Source of the DNA: Fusobacteriaceae bacterium
GTDB lineage: Bacteria; Fusobacteriota; Fusobacteriia; Fusobacteriales; Fusobacteriaceae
Reading direction: 5' to 3'
Length of the DNA: 53,182 nt
Assembly (NCBI GenBank): GCA_031272775.1
Contig: JAISTB010000033.1
Span: 1 to 53,182 of the forward strand
Positions 24,884 through 33,406 of this stretch are shown in pieces. Under the pieces are notes generated by a model, which did not search any database, was not told the origin of the DNA, and saw only the letters and a program-made list of their open reading frames with translations. The translations under genes and the position numbers were made by a program. Every line of letters starts with the position of its first letter. Position 1 is the first letter of the stretch.

Positions 24884-25516
24884 ATGAACGACAAAACAGT
24901 TTTTTCTATCGGGCATTCGCAGCATGAACCTGAATATTTTCTGCAACTGCTGAAACAACATGAAATCAACTACGTGATTGATGTGCGGAGCCATCCTTAT
25001 TCCGAATTTGCCCAAAACTATAACCGGGAGAACTTAAAACGGTTTCTGGAAGAAAATGGCGTGCATTATTACTTTATGGGAGACTATTTCGGAGCGAGAC
25101 GTCCTGAGAAAAAACTCTATACAAGTGAGGGATATCTCGATTTTGATAAGGTCAGACAAGATGAAAAATTCAGTCAAGGAAAGAACAACGTCATAAAAGG
25201 AATTGAAAACGGGAACCGGATCGCTTTCATGTGTGTAGAAAAGGATCCGTTAGACTGTCACAGGGCTATCCTTGTCACGAAATCTTTTCATGATGCAGGA
25301 ATAAACGTGCGACACATTCTGTCCGACGGCTCTGTTCAGACACAGGAAGAACTGGAAAACAGACTACTCGGAAAGTATTTTCCCAAGCGACAGCAGAAAA
25401 GTTTGTTTGACGAAAATAATCTGTCAGAGGAGCAGTACCTAATCAATGCTTACAAAAGGCAAAATAAAGAGATTGGGTATTCGATGGACGCGGAAATGGA
25501 AAAGAGAATCGGATAA
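24884..25516 (+). CDS. DUF488 family protein (second copy)
   Basis: A 210-residue DUF488 protein: FSIGHSQHEPEYFLQLLKQH, then VIDVRSHPYSEFA, YFMGDYFGARRPEK, and MCVEKDPLDCHRAILVTK with the Cys-His motif. It is longer than the first copy by a C-terminal tail of about 50 residues (QQKSLFDENNLSEEQYLINA), which resembles tails of other DUF488 proteins. It starts eight bases after the dual-OB gene. Two divergent DUF488 genes in one operon suggest different partners or substrates. Confidence 0.8.
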   Translation: MNDKTVFSIGHSQHEPEYFLQLLKQHEINYVIDVRSHPYSEFAQNYNRENLKRFLEENGVHYYFMGDYFGARRPEKKLYTSEGYLDFDKVRQDEKFSQGKNNVIKGIENGNRIAFMCVEKDPLDCHRAILVTKSFHDAGINVRHILSDGSVQTQEELENRLLGKYFPKRQQKSLFDENNLSEEQYLINAYKRQNKEIGYSMDAEMEKRIG

Positions 25517-25544
25517 TCACCAATTGCCCCATTTACAGACAAAT

Positions 25545-25573
25545 AAAAATCCCGGAAATTTCCGGGATTTTTT
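25545..25573. terminator. Bidirectional terminator, DUF488 operon / polyol operon
   Basis: A long perfect palindrome around CCCGGAAATTTCCGGG with A-run and T-run flanks. It serves both convergent operons and touches the stop codon of the sugar kinase gene. Confidence 0.85.
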
Positions 25574-26570
25574 ATATTTTGGAGGTAAATGCCTCGATCG
25601 CCGCCGCCTCAGGCAGCGCGGGAATCGCCCCTTTAACCATAGTCGTGAGGCTTCCGGCGGCGTTTCCGAAATCCGTTATGGCCGCCAGTTCCGCGGGCTC
25701 CATTTGCCGCAGGTCTTCACGGGACTTCTCCCGGAGTTTCCAGAGGATCGCGCCCAGGAAAGCGTCTCCGGCGCCGGTGGTATCCACTGTCTTGACGTCA
25801 TAGGTCGCCAAATGGCCCGAGCCTTTGGGGCAGCGGTAAAAGGCTCCGTCCGCGCCCAGGGAAACGAGGACCGTGACGGGCCCCATGGCGGAAAGGGCCG
25901 CGGCGCCTTTTTCGAAAAGGGCCAGCCGGGCGTCGCGGTCGTCGGCCTTGGCGGGGGGAAGTCCCGTCAAAAGAAGCATTTCCTCTTCGGAGACCTTGAG
26001 GATGTCCGCCTGCGGTACGAGCCGCAGGATTTCCCGTCGGGCGCTTTCTTCCGAATCCCATAGAAGCGGCCGGTAATTGGGGTCAAAACTCACGATTTTC
26101 CCTTTTGTCCTGGCGTAAGCCACGGCCTCATGAACCGTTTGCCGACAGGGTTCCCCGCTCAGGGATACCGAGCCGAAATGAAAAATCCGGGCCTCATCGA
26201 TGAGGTCTTTTTTGATTTCCTCGGGAGTCAACAGCAGATCCGCGCCGGGCTTCCGGTAGAAACTGAAAGAGCGGTCGCCGTTTTTGTCGAGATTCACAAA
26301 GGCCAGGGTCGTCGGGTATTCCCGGTCCGTCATGAGACCGGAGACGTCGATCCCGGCCGAGACCAGCGTCTCCCGGAGATAGTCTCCGAAGGCGTCTTTC
26401 CCGACCTTTCCGATAAAGGCCGTCCGACCCCCCAGTTTCGTAATCATGGCAAGGACATTGGCGGGCGCGCCGCCCGGATTCCGGGCATACAAAGCAATCC
26501 CGCGGCTATTGGTTCCGTCGGGCGTAAAATCAATCAAAAGCTCTCCCAAAGCCGTAACATCAAAGCCCAA
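25572..26570 (-). CDS. PfkB family sugar kinase, fructokinase-like
   Basis: A 332-residue carbohydrate kinase. N-terminal GELLIDFTPDG and NPGGAPANVLAMITKLGG (first PfkB signature region) and C-terminal VDTTGAGDAFLGAILW with the catalytic Asp and anion hole. The closest pattern is fructokinase (ScrK-like), with ribokinase as the alternative. It phosphorylates the sugar made by the upstream dehydrogenases. It is the last gene of the seven-gene minus-strand operon, 42 bases after the zinc dehydrogenase gene. Confidence 0.85.
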   Translation of the reverse strand: MGFDVTALGELLIDFTPDGTNSRGIALYARNPGGAPANVLAMITKLGGRTAFIGKVGKDAFGDYLRETLVSAGIDVSGLMTDREYPTTLAFVNLDKNGDRSFSFYRKPGADLLLTPEEIKKDLIDEARIFHFGSVSLSGEPCRQTVHEAVAYARTKGKIVSFDPNYRPLLWDSEESARREILRLVPQADILKVSEEEMLLLTGLPPAKADDRDARLALFEKGAAALSAMGPVTVLVSLGADGAFYRCPKGSGHLATYDVKTVDTTGAGDAFLGAILWKLREKSREDLRQMEPAELAAITDFGNAAGSLTTMVKGAIPALPEAAAIEAFTSKI

Positions 26571-26612
26571 AAAAATTCCCCCTTGGATAACGAATGTTCA
26601 ATTCGCTGTTTT

Positions 26613-27644
26613 CTAAAGCTCAATCATGACCTTCACGATCTCCGGATGCCCTTCGGCCGCGAATTCATAGGCCGCGATGGCGTCATCGAGCTTGTACGTC
26701 TTGCTGATGAAGCGTTTGATATCGATTTTTCCCGCTTTGACCAAAGCGATGGCCCGGTCGAAGCAGTTTGTGTAGCGGAAAATGGATTCCACTGTAATGC
26801 CGCGGTTGGAGAGCACATTGACGTCCAGGGGAACCGTGCCGTTCATCATGCCCACGAGGATCGCCCGCGCGCCTTTTTTCGCGCAGCGGAAGAAATCCGG
26901 ATACACTTTCGGGCTGCCCGAGGCTTCGAAGATCACGTCGACCCCTTTGCCCTCGGTCTCTTTGGCGATATAGTCCAGCAGATTGACTTTTTCCGTATTA
27001 ACCGGAACGATATTCTCGACGGTCCCCGCGAGATCCAGCTTCGCCTGCTTGACGTCGGTGATCCAGACTTTGCTGCAGCCGCCGGCCAGAGCCGAGATCG
27101 CGCACATGACGCCGATGGTGCCGCAACCGATGACGAGAGCCGTGTCGCCTGGCTTGATGGCGGCTTTCTTGGCGGCTTCGACGCCGATGGCCAATGGCTC
27201 TATCATGGCGCCTTCGGCGGCCGATACCCCTTCGGGCAGTTTAAAGCAAAACTGCGCCGGGTGTACGACGGTCTCGCGCAGGCAGCCGTGTACCGGCGGC
27301 GTTGCCCAGAACACCACGTCGGGATCGATGTTGTACATGCCCTCGAGCACTTCCCTGGAGTGGAGATTGGGGATGCCGGGCTCCATGCAGACGAGATCGC
27401 CCACTTTCAGGTGTTTTACGTTTTTGCCGACTTCAATGATTTCTCCCGCGGCCTCATGGCCCATAATCATGGGCTCCCGGACGATAAAATCGCCGATGGC
27501 CCCCTCGGTGTAATAGTGGATATCGCTGCCGCAGATGCCGCAGGCTTTGATCTTGATCTTAACGTCATCGGGACCCGTGGTTTCCGTAATCGGGTAATCC
27601 CGCAGGCTTAATTTTCTCTTTTCTTCCAGAACCAACGCTTTCAT
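26613..27644 (-). CDS. Zinc-dependent polyol dehydrogenase (sorbitol dehydrogenase-like)
   Basis: A 343-residue medium-chain dehydrogenase. Catalytic zinc ligands are in [13 protein letters not shown] (Cys and nearby) and [11 protein letters not shown] (His-Glu). The structural zinc cysteine cluster of alcohol dehydrogenases is absent, as in sorbitol/xylitol dehydrogenases. The NAD fold has [12 protein letters not shown]. It oxidises a polyol to a ketose. The ATG at 27644 follows AAGGAGGCGCCACC; an earlier start at 27674 has no such site. There is a 156-base gap before it with no clear promoter. Confidence 0.85.
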   Translation of the reverse strand: MKALVLEEKRKLSLRDYPITETTGPDDVKIKIKACGICGSDIHYYTEGAIGDFIVREPMIMGHEAAGEIIEVGKNVKHLKVGDLVCMEPGIPNLHSREVLEGMYNIDPDVVFWATPPVHGCLRETVVHPAQFCFKLPEGVSAAEGAMIEPLAIGVEAAKKAAIKPGDTALVIGCGTIGVMCAISALAGGCSKVWITDVKQAKLDLAGTVENIVPVNTEKVNLLDYIAKETEGKGVDVIFEASGSPKVYPDFFRCAKKGARAILVGMMNGTVPLDVNVLSNRGITVESIFRYTNCFDRAIALVKAGKIDIKRFISKTYKLDDAIAAYEFAAEGHPEIVKVMIEL

Positions 27645-27800
27645 GGTGGCGCCTCCTTGTTCAATTCTTTTCAAATGGGCGAAAAATCTTTCGTCCTTAC
27701 CATTGCGGGTAAAGGCGCGGGGTAATTTTCTCCGCCATTAATATAGACGTTTTTTCTGATGGTTTTGTTACGAAATCGGGTACATGGCTTTAGTCCCCTT

Positions 27801-28220
27801 CTACTTCTCGCAATACCATCTCGGCCCGCCCGCCGATACCAGGATGATGTTGGAATTTGCCGTAAAATCCCCGGTGCGGATCGCGAATTTCACGGTTTTC
27901 GTGAGCTCGTCCCGAAATACCGGATGTTCGAATTCTTCGAGGGGCAGTTCTTCCGTGAAGCAGGCGAGAAAATCTTTCTTTCGGGTGGGACTGACGGCTT
28001 CCGTAGCCTTGGAGAGAATGATTTTTTCCACGCTGAAGTGTTTCAACACCGCTTTCAGGACCTCGATGGCCGTAGGGACGTTTTCCTCGAGGGAAAGGTC
28101 GATGACTTTCGTGGCGGCCGGGATGGCAAGGCCGGCGTCGGCGATCAGAAGCCTGTCCGTATGGCCCAGTTTCGCCATTTCCGCCGCGATGTCGCGGTTC
28201 AGTATACCTGTCTCTGTCAT
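27801..28220 (-). CDS. rbsD: D-ribose pyranase / sugar mutarotase
   Basis: A 139-residue RbsD protein: TGILNRDIAAEMAKLGHTD with the catalytic His, LLIADAGLAIP, and the C-terminal FAIRTGDFTANSNIILVSAG. RbsD converts beta-pyranose to beta-furanose forms of ribose and helps the kinase. It starts 15 bases after the iron dehydrogenase gene with AGGAGGAT. Its presence suggests that the transported sugar is ribose or a pentose/ketose of similar shape. Confidence 0.9.
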   Translation of the reverse strand: MTETGILNRDIAAEMAKLGHTDRLLIADAGLAIPAATKVIDLSLEENVPTAIEVLKAVLKHFSVEKIILSKATEAVSPTRKKDFLACFTEELPLEEFEHPVFRDELTKTVKFAIRTGDFTANSNIILVSAGGPRWYCEK

Positions 28221-28235
28221 GATGTCCTATCCTCC

Positions 28236-29402
28236 TTATTTGCGCTCGTAGCAGCGGGTCAAAAGCTCATACATTTCGGGAATCGTGGCGACCCGGGGGT
28301 TGTTCTTGTAATCGCCCAGGACCTGACCGCAATCGGCGATCTCACGGATATCGGCCATGGTCACGCCCAGGGATTTGAGATCGATCCAGAGGTCGATTTT
28401 TTTGAGGAAGGCGTCGATGGCGCCGCAGGCTTTTTCGGCGGCAACTTCGTCGCTGTCTTTGGCGAGGGTCGCATCGAAAATCCGTCCGACTGTGGCGAAC
28501 TTCTTGATGGCGGACTTCCATGTAAATCGCGTAAATTCAGGATATTGAACGGCCAAGGCTTGTCCGTGAGTGACGGACGGACAATGTCCGCCGATTTGCA
28601 TCCCGAGTCCGTGGGGGAGCGTAACCCCCGCCGAGGCGTTTGTGAGGCCGCCCAGCGTATCGGCCCAGGCCATTTGCGAGCGGGCTTCCTTGTCGTTTCC
28701 GTCGGCCAGCGCCTTGGGGAGGTATTCGACGATGATCTTGACGGCGTCCAGGGCCAGGGCCTCAATCAAGGGATTGGCGTTTACGGAGAGATAGGCCTCG
28801 AAATTGTGACAGAAGGCGTCAAATCCCGTTTGCGCCGTAACGGATTTCGGCATGGAGACCGTGACTTCGGGGTCAACGATGGCGACCCTGGGGAAAATAT
28901 TCTTATGCCAGATGGCGGATTTGTCTTTTTTGGCGGTGTTGGTAATGACGGAGCAGGGGGTTGTCTGGCTGCCGGTACCGGCCGTGGTGCCGATGGCGAT
29001 AATGGGCAGCGTTTTTTCGGTGGGCCCCGCCGTATAATGGAGATAGTCCCAAGCGCTGCCGGGATGGGTTGCTTCGACGGCGATGGCTTTGGCCGTATCC
29101 ATGGAGGAACCGCCGCCCAGGCCGATCACAAGTTCCGCGCCGGATGCTTTGGCGAGTTTCGCGCCCGCGGAGACTTCGACGGTGGTGGGGTTGGGGATGA
29201 CGCCGTCAAAATGTGCTACTTCAAGGCCCGCGGCGGTCAGGGAGTCTTTGACTTTTTGGTAAAGCGGCGCAACGGCAGGAAATTCCGGTACCGTTACGAG
29301 AAGGGCTTTTTTGCCGTATTTGGAGGCAACGGCCCCCGTTTCGCTGACGCGGCCCCATCCGAAGATGATTTCCGTCGGCGCGAAGTAATTGAATGATTTC
29401 AT
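28236..29402 (-). CDS. Iron-containing alcohol dehydrogenase
   Basis: A 388-residue group III dehydrogenase: FNYFAPTEIIFGWGR at the start, GLGGGSSMDTAKAIAV (NAD binding), TTAGTGSQTTPCSVI, and the metal site region ANASAGVTLPHGLGMQIGGH with two His. Enzymes of this family reduce aldehydes such as butanal or lactaldehyde, or oxidise polyols. The ATG at 29402 follows GGGAGGTTCTGT. It lies downstream of a stable hairpin after the binding-protein gene. The substrate is unclear; in this operon an aldehyde or polyol of the same sugar is likely. Confidence 0.88.
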   Translation of the reverse strand: MKSFNYFAPTEIIFGWGRVSETGAVASKYGKKALLVTVPEFPAVAPLYQKVKDSLTAAGLEVAHFDGVIPNPTTVEVSAGAKLAKASGAELVIGLGGGSSMDTAKAIAVEATHPGSAWDYLHYTAGPTEKTLPIIAIGTTAGTGSQTTPCSVITNTAKKDKSAIWHKNIFPRVAIVDPEVTVSMPKSVTAQTGFDAFCHNFEAYLSVNANPLIEALALDAVKIIVEYLPKALADGNDKEARSQMAWADTLGGLTNASAGVTLPHGLGMQIGGHCPSVTHGQALAVQYPEFTRFTWKSAIKKFATVGRIFDATLAKDSDEVAAEKACGAIDAFLKKIDLWIDLKSLGVTMADIREIADCGQVLGDYKNNPRVATIPEMYELLTRCYERK

Positions 29403-29446
29403 ACAGAACCTCCCGCAGAGATGATTATGATGAATCCGGATAAAAT

Positions 29447-29484
29447 TTGAGGGCCCCCGGGACAACGTTCCGGGAGCCCCTCAA
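29447..29484 (-). other. Stable hairpin between binding protein and dehydrogenase genes
   Basis: GAGGG...CCGGGA / TCCGGG...CCCTC form a GC-rich stem of 11 or more pairs, with a weak AAATTTTA after it on the minus strand. As in other ABC operons it may protect the upstream binding-protein message or cause partial termination. Confidence 0.6.
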
Positions 29485-29498
29485 CAGACTATTCTACG

Positions 29499-30449
29499 TT
29501 ATTTCTTTTCTTTGATGTAATATTCGTCGGCCTGGTCTTTTGTTACGATGGTAACGCCGGTATCAAGGAAACCGGGAAGCGCCTTGGCGGGCAGCTTGTG
29601 GGCCAGGTGATACAGGAATACCTGCGACCAGTAACCCATGTTGTACTGACCTTGCGCAACGGTTCCGTCGATTTCGCCGGTCTTCAACTTGTCCAGAACG
29701 GATTTGTCTACGTCAAAGGTCAAAATCTTTACGTTCTTTCCGCTTTCTTTTACGGTTGTCGGAACTACGAAGCCGGAGATTCCGGAAACACAGAAGATTC
29801 CCGTGATGTCGCTGTTCGCCTGAAGGGCGGCGGCTACGTTATCGGCGGCTTTTGTCGTGTCTCCGCCGTCATTGACGATGGTCAGTTTCACGTCGGGAGC
29901 ATTGGCGGCCAGCCAGGCTTTGAAACCGGCAACGCGGGTTTCTTGATTTTCGGATCCGATCGTGTAAACGATGGCGATTGTGCCCTTGTTTCCGATTAAC
30001 GGCGCCAGGAATTTGGCGGCGGCGATACCGGCGGCTTCATTTCCCGTGGAAATGTAGGACGGTCTCTGGGATGTCGGCGAATCGGAGTCAAAGGTTACGA
30101 CGGCGATGCCTTGTTTGATGGCGGCGTCAATGGTGTCGGCAAAAGCGGTGGAATCCACGCAGGTGATCGCGATACCCTTGGGCTGTTTGGCGATAACGCC
30201 TTCCAGTACGGCAACCTGACCGGAAACGTCGGCGTCGGCCTGTCCCGTATAAATCGCTTTTACGCCGTAGAGTTTTGCGGCGTCTTCCATACCGTCAAAG
30301 CAGATCTTCCAGTAGTCAATGCCCGAAAGGAATGTAACCATGTAATATTCTTCCTTGGGATCTCCCACGAGGGGGGATTTGCCTGAAGCAAACAAGCTGC
30401 CGCACGCCAGTAATACGAACAATAAAATGCCTGTAAAAAATTTTTTCAT
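29499..30449 (-). CDS. rbsB: Sugar ABC transporter substrate-binding protein (RbsB-like)
   Basis: A 316-residue periplasmic binding protein. Residues 1-21 are a signal peptide with LLACGSLFASG. The mature part has two lobes: GVKAIYTGQADADVSGQVAVLEGVIAKQP, then VVTFDSDSPTSQRPSYIS, NVAAALQANSDITGIFCV, and DGTVAQGQYNMGYWS. This is the pentose/ribose-type (type I) family. The cargo is a monosaccharide or polyol. A GGAGGTTC site precedes the ATG. It lies 62 bases after the permease gene, third in the operon. Confidence 0.88.
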   Translation of the reverse strand: MKKFFTGILLFVLLACGSLFASGKSPLVGDPKEEYYMVTFLSGIDYWKICFDGMEDAAKLYGVKAIYTGQADADVSGQVAVLEGVIAKQPKGIAITCVDSTAFADTIDAAIKQGIAVVTFDSDSPTSQRPSYISTGNEAAGIAAAKFLAPLIGNKGTIAIVYTIGSENQETRVAGFKAWLAANAPDVKLTIVNDGGDTTKAADNVAAALQANSDITGIFCVSGISGFVVPTTVKESGKNVKILTFDVDKSVLDKLKTGEIDGTVAQGQYNMGYWSQVFLYHLAHKLPAKALPGFLDTGVTIVTKDQADEYYIKEKK

Positions 30450-30511
30450 AGAACCTCCTTCATCATAATATTCAGTAAGTTTTTATGTATGAAAGCACGA
30501 TCACTACGTGC

Positions 30512-31576
30512 TCAAACATCCTTCGTTTCTTTATTTTGATCGGATTTGGCGATATTGCCGATAAATTCAGTCGTTTTTTTGCGATCCCATTTGAGCGATT
30601 TGAAAAGCCCGCCTTCCCGGTGGGAAAGGTAGTCCATGGTCACGGCGAGGACAAGAATCGCTCCCTGCACGAAATTTTGCCAGTACACGGAAACATTGAG
30701 CATAACCAAAGCGGAATTGACGACTTTCAACAATACGATCCCCAGGAATGTTCCGATAATGCTGCCGGTGCCGCCGGTAAACGCCGTTCCTCCAACGACT
30801 GCGGCCGATATGGCCGTTGTTTCCGCCCCGTTACTCAAAACGGGCGTCGCCACGTTGAAACGCGCAAGGCTCAAGAGACCGGCCAACGTGGAAAGCAGCG
30901 CCACGATAATATAGACAACCATTTTGACTTTGTCGACGTTGATTCCGGAAAATCTCGCCGCGTTTTCATTGGACCCCACAAAAAAGATGTTCCGGCAGGC
31001 GCTGGATTTTTTCGTAAAAATCGTCGCAATGACGGCAACGATAACAAAAATGACGAAAAGCATCGGTATTCCCGCGAGATCACCGGTCGCAAGGAAACGA
31101 AAACCCTTGGGCAGATAACCCGAAAGCGACAAGGGCGACCCTTTCGTCAAAATGTAAGCCACGCCGCGGGAGAGATTCATCATACCCAATGTCACGATGA
31201 AAGGCGGTAAACCTACTTTGCTGACCATGAAGCCGTTGAAAATCCCTACAAACAGACCCGCCGCAATGGCTACGAGGCAAGCCGTCCAGATGCTCCACCC
31301 GGCAAGGCAAAGATAGCCGGTGATTACGCTGGTCATGGCCGCAACGCCGCCTACGGAAAGTTCGATTCCGCCGAGGATCAAAGCAAAACACAAGCCGATC
31401 GCGAACAGCCCGTCTGTGGATACGGCCTGGGCGATGCTTCTGAAATTTGCCCAGGTCAGAAATTTCGGTTGTAAAAAATTCACGACAATGACGGAAATGA
31501 CAATGATGATCGCGACGGTGGATTCCCGCTGGGCCAAAGCCCGCTTGACGAATCCTTTTTTTTCAGCTTCACGCAT
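30512..31576 (-). CDS. rbsC: Sugar ABC transporter permease (RbsC-like)
   Basis: A 354-residue membrane protein with eight or more hydrophobic segments and the BPD_transp_2 pattern: ALGLCFALILGGIELSVGGVAAM-like segment near residue 65, GLFVGIFNGFMVSKVGLPPFIVTLGMMNLSRG, and VVGGTAFTGGTGSIIGTFLG. It forms the channel for the sugar. The ATG at 31576 overlaps the ATPase gene by eight bases and follows AAGGTGAATTGT; a GTG at 31585 is the alternative. Confidence 0.9.
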   Translation of the reverse strand: MREAEKKGFVKRALAQRESTVAIIIVISVIVVNFLQPKFLTWANFRSIAQAVSTDGLFAIGLCFALILGGIELSVGGVAAMTSVITGYLCLAGWSIWTACLVAIAAGLFVGIFNGFMVSKVGLPPFIVTLGMMNLSRGVAYILTKGSPLSLSGYLPKGFRFLATGDLAGIPMLFVIFVIVAVIATIFTKKSSACRNIFFVGSNENAARFSGINVDKVKMVVYIIVALLSTLAGLLSLARFNVATPVLSNGAETTAISAAVVGGTAFTGGTGSIIGTFLGIVLLKVVNSALVMLNVSVYWQNFVQGAILVLAVTMDYLSHREGGLFKSLKWDRKKTTEFIGNIAKSDQNKETKDV

Positions 31577-33089
31577 ACAATTCACCTTCTTGTTTCATCC
31601 GTTTTCCCGAAGCGAGCATCATCACGTTTTCCTCCGTGAGCGCGTCGCCCTCGAGAAAGCCCATCAAATCTCCCTCATGAATCACCGCGACCCGGTCGCT
31701 GACCCCGATGACCTCCGGAAGCTCGCTGGACACAATAATGACGCCTACCCCCGACGCGGCCAGTTCCCGCAAAAGATTGTGGATTTCCGCCTTGGCCCCG
31801 ACGTCGATGCCCCTTGTGGGTTCGTCCATAATCAGGACAAGCGGATGGACCGAAAGCCATTTTCCCACGAGGCATTTTTGCTGGTTGCCTCCGGAAAGGC
31901 TTGAAATCAGGTAATCCATGCCCGGAATCTTGATGTTGAGGCTCTTTACATAGGTGTCGACCAGCTTTCGCGCCAGTTCGTTATCGAACCAAATCCCCCT
32001 GGAAACGCCTTTGAGGTTGGCGCTGATCATATTGTCGAGGATCGGCATGACCGCAAAGATCCCTGTTTTTTTTCGGTCTTCGGTCAGGTAACACAAGCCC
32101 GCGTTTACGGCTTCTCGATAATTTTTAAAGGATTTTTTTTCATGGTTCAGGCGGATTTCCCCGCTCTCTATGGGATCAATGGCGCAGATTCCCCGCATGA
32201 TCTCGCTGCGTCCCGCCCCCACAAGGCCGGCAAATCCAAGGATTTCTCCTTTGCGCAGCTTGAAACTGATGTTTTGGAATTTGGGGGAATTGAGCTTTTC
32301 CACTTGCAAGATCAGGCTGTTGTCGTCTATATTTTGCGCTTTCGGGGGGTAAAGGACGCTGAGTTCCCGCCCCACCATGGCTTTGATGACGTCTTCGGGA
32401 CGGATTTCAGTAACGTTCATGGTCGAGATATAGCCGCCGTCTTTAAAGACCGTGACCCTTTCACAAAGCTCAAAAATTTCCGCCATCCGGTGGGAAATGT
32501 ACAGGACGGAAATCCCTTGTTCCTTCAGGTTCCGGACGACTTCAAAGAGCTTTACGGTCTCCTTGTCCGTGAGGGACGACGTGGGCTCGTCGAGAATCAA
32601 GAGTTTGCAGTTGAGGCTCATGGATTTGCCGATCTCCACCAACTGTTGCTCGCTGACGGTCAGTTGCGACACAATGGTCTTGCTGGAAAAACCGGCGTTG
32701 AATCGTCCCAAAATCTCGTCCGCCTCGGCATAGAGGCGTTTGAAGTCAATAGCGTCCCATTTGGCCGGAAGCCTGCCGATAAAGATGTTTTCAGCGGCCG
32801 AAAGATGCGGGCACAGAGAAAGTTCCTGATGGACAAAGCCGATCCCCATATCCTGAGCTTCCCGGGGATTTTTTGGAGCGATCTCTCTGCCGTCAAAGAA
32901 AATGTGCCCTTCACTGGGCGCGTAAACCCCGCCGATGATATTCATCAGCGTCGATTTCCCGGCGCCGTTTTCGCCGCAGAGGGCGTGGATTTCTCCTTTC
33001 CTGACGCTCATCCGGACGCGGTTCAGGGCCACGGTCCCGGGAAAACGCTTCGTGATATCCCTGATTTCCAACAATACATCGGCATCCAT
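31569..33089 (-). CDS. rbsA: Sugar ABC transporter ATP-binding protein (RbsA-like)
   Basis: A 506-residue protein with two fused ABC domains. The first has GENGAGKSTLMNIIGG, LTVSEQQLVEIGKSM and LLILDEPTSSLT; the second has GLVGAGRSEIMRGI (degenerate Walker A), LSGGNQQKCLVGKWL and LIMDEPTRGIDVGAK. This is the sugar-importer ATPase layout. GGGAGGTAACACA precedes the ATG. It is the first gene of the operon, so the order ATPase-permease-binding protein differs from E. coli rbsDACBK. Confidence 0.92.
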   Translation of the reverse strand: MDADVLLEIRDITKRFPGTVALNRVRMSVRKGEIHALCGENGAGKSTLMNIIGGVYAPSEGHIFFDGREIAPKNPREAQDMGIGFVHQELSLCPHLSAAENIFIGRLPAKWDAIDFKRLYAEADEILGRFNAGFSSKTIVSQLTVSEQQLVEIGKSMSLNCKLLILDEPTSSLTDKETVKLFEVVRNLKEQGISVLYISHRMAEIFELCERVTVFKDGGYISTMNVTEIRPEDVIKAMVGRELSVLYPPKAQNIDDNSLILQVEKLNSPKFQNISFKLRKGEILGFAGLVGAGRSEIMRGICAIDPIESGEIRLNHEKKSFKNYREAVNAGLCYLTEDRKKTGIFAVMPILDNMISANLKGVSRGIWFDNELARKLVDTYVKSLNIKIPGMDYLISSLSGGNQQKCLVGKWLSVHPLVLIMDEPTRGIDVGAKAEIHNLLRELAASGVGVIIVSSELPEVIGVSDRVAVIHEGDLMGFLEGDALTEENVMMLASGKRMKQEGELYA

Positions 33090-33158
33090 TGTGTTACCTC
33101 CCGTATGGGAAACTCCATAAAATTACTTTGTTAAGTCATTTAAGTTACTCTCACTATA

Positions 33159-33186
33159 AGTATACCCCAAAAACAAGATTTGTCAA
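33159..33186 (-). promoter_or_regulatory. Promoter of the ribose/polyol operon
   Basis: On the minus strand TTGACA (33181-33186), 16 bases, TATACT (33159-33164). Downstream, at about 33130-33150, the sequence ACTTAA-ATG-ACTTAA repeats, a candidate repressor site overlapping the transcript start. No regulator gene is linked. Confidence 0.75.
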
Positions 33187-33325
33187 TTCCTTATGGCAAA
33201 AAAACTTACAAAATTTTCATATACAGATCAAAATCCCCGTATTTTGGGCACTTTGTTTTTTATAAAACCGAAAAAAATCTTTTCATCCCGGTGGCGCCCG
33301 GTCGTCGATTTTATTTTTCCCTCCA
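33187..33325. other. AT-rich gap between divergent promoters
   Basis: Within the 317-base gap between rbsA and the EI-like gene, the two promoters occupy the edges. The middle shows no ORF with a ribosome site, no terminator and no clear repeat. Confidence 0.5.
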
Positions 33326-33354
33326 TTGACAAGCGCCCAAAAATCCCGTACAAT
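33326..33354 (+). promoter_or_regulatory. Promoter of the EI-like gene
   Basis: TTGACA (33326-33331), 17 bases, TACAAT (33349-33354); a start codon with GGAGG follows 52 bases later. Confidence 0.7.
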
Positions 33355-33406
33355 ATAATATAATGACTTTGCGCGCCGGATGAGGCGCAAACCCCGGAGG
33401 TTCCCC

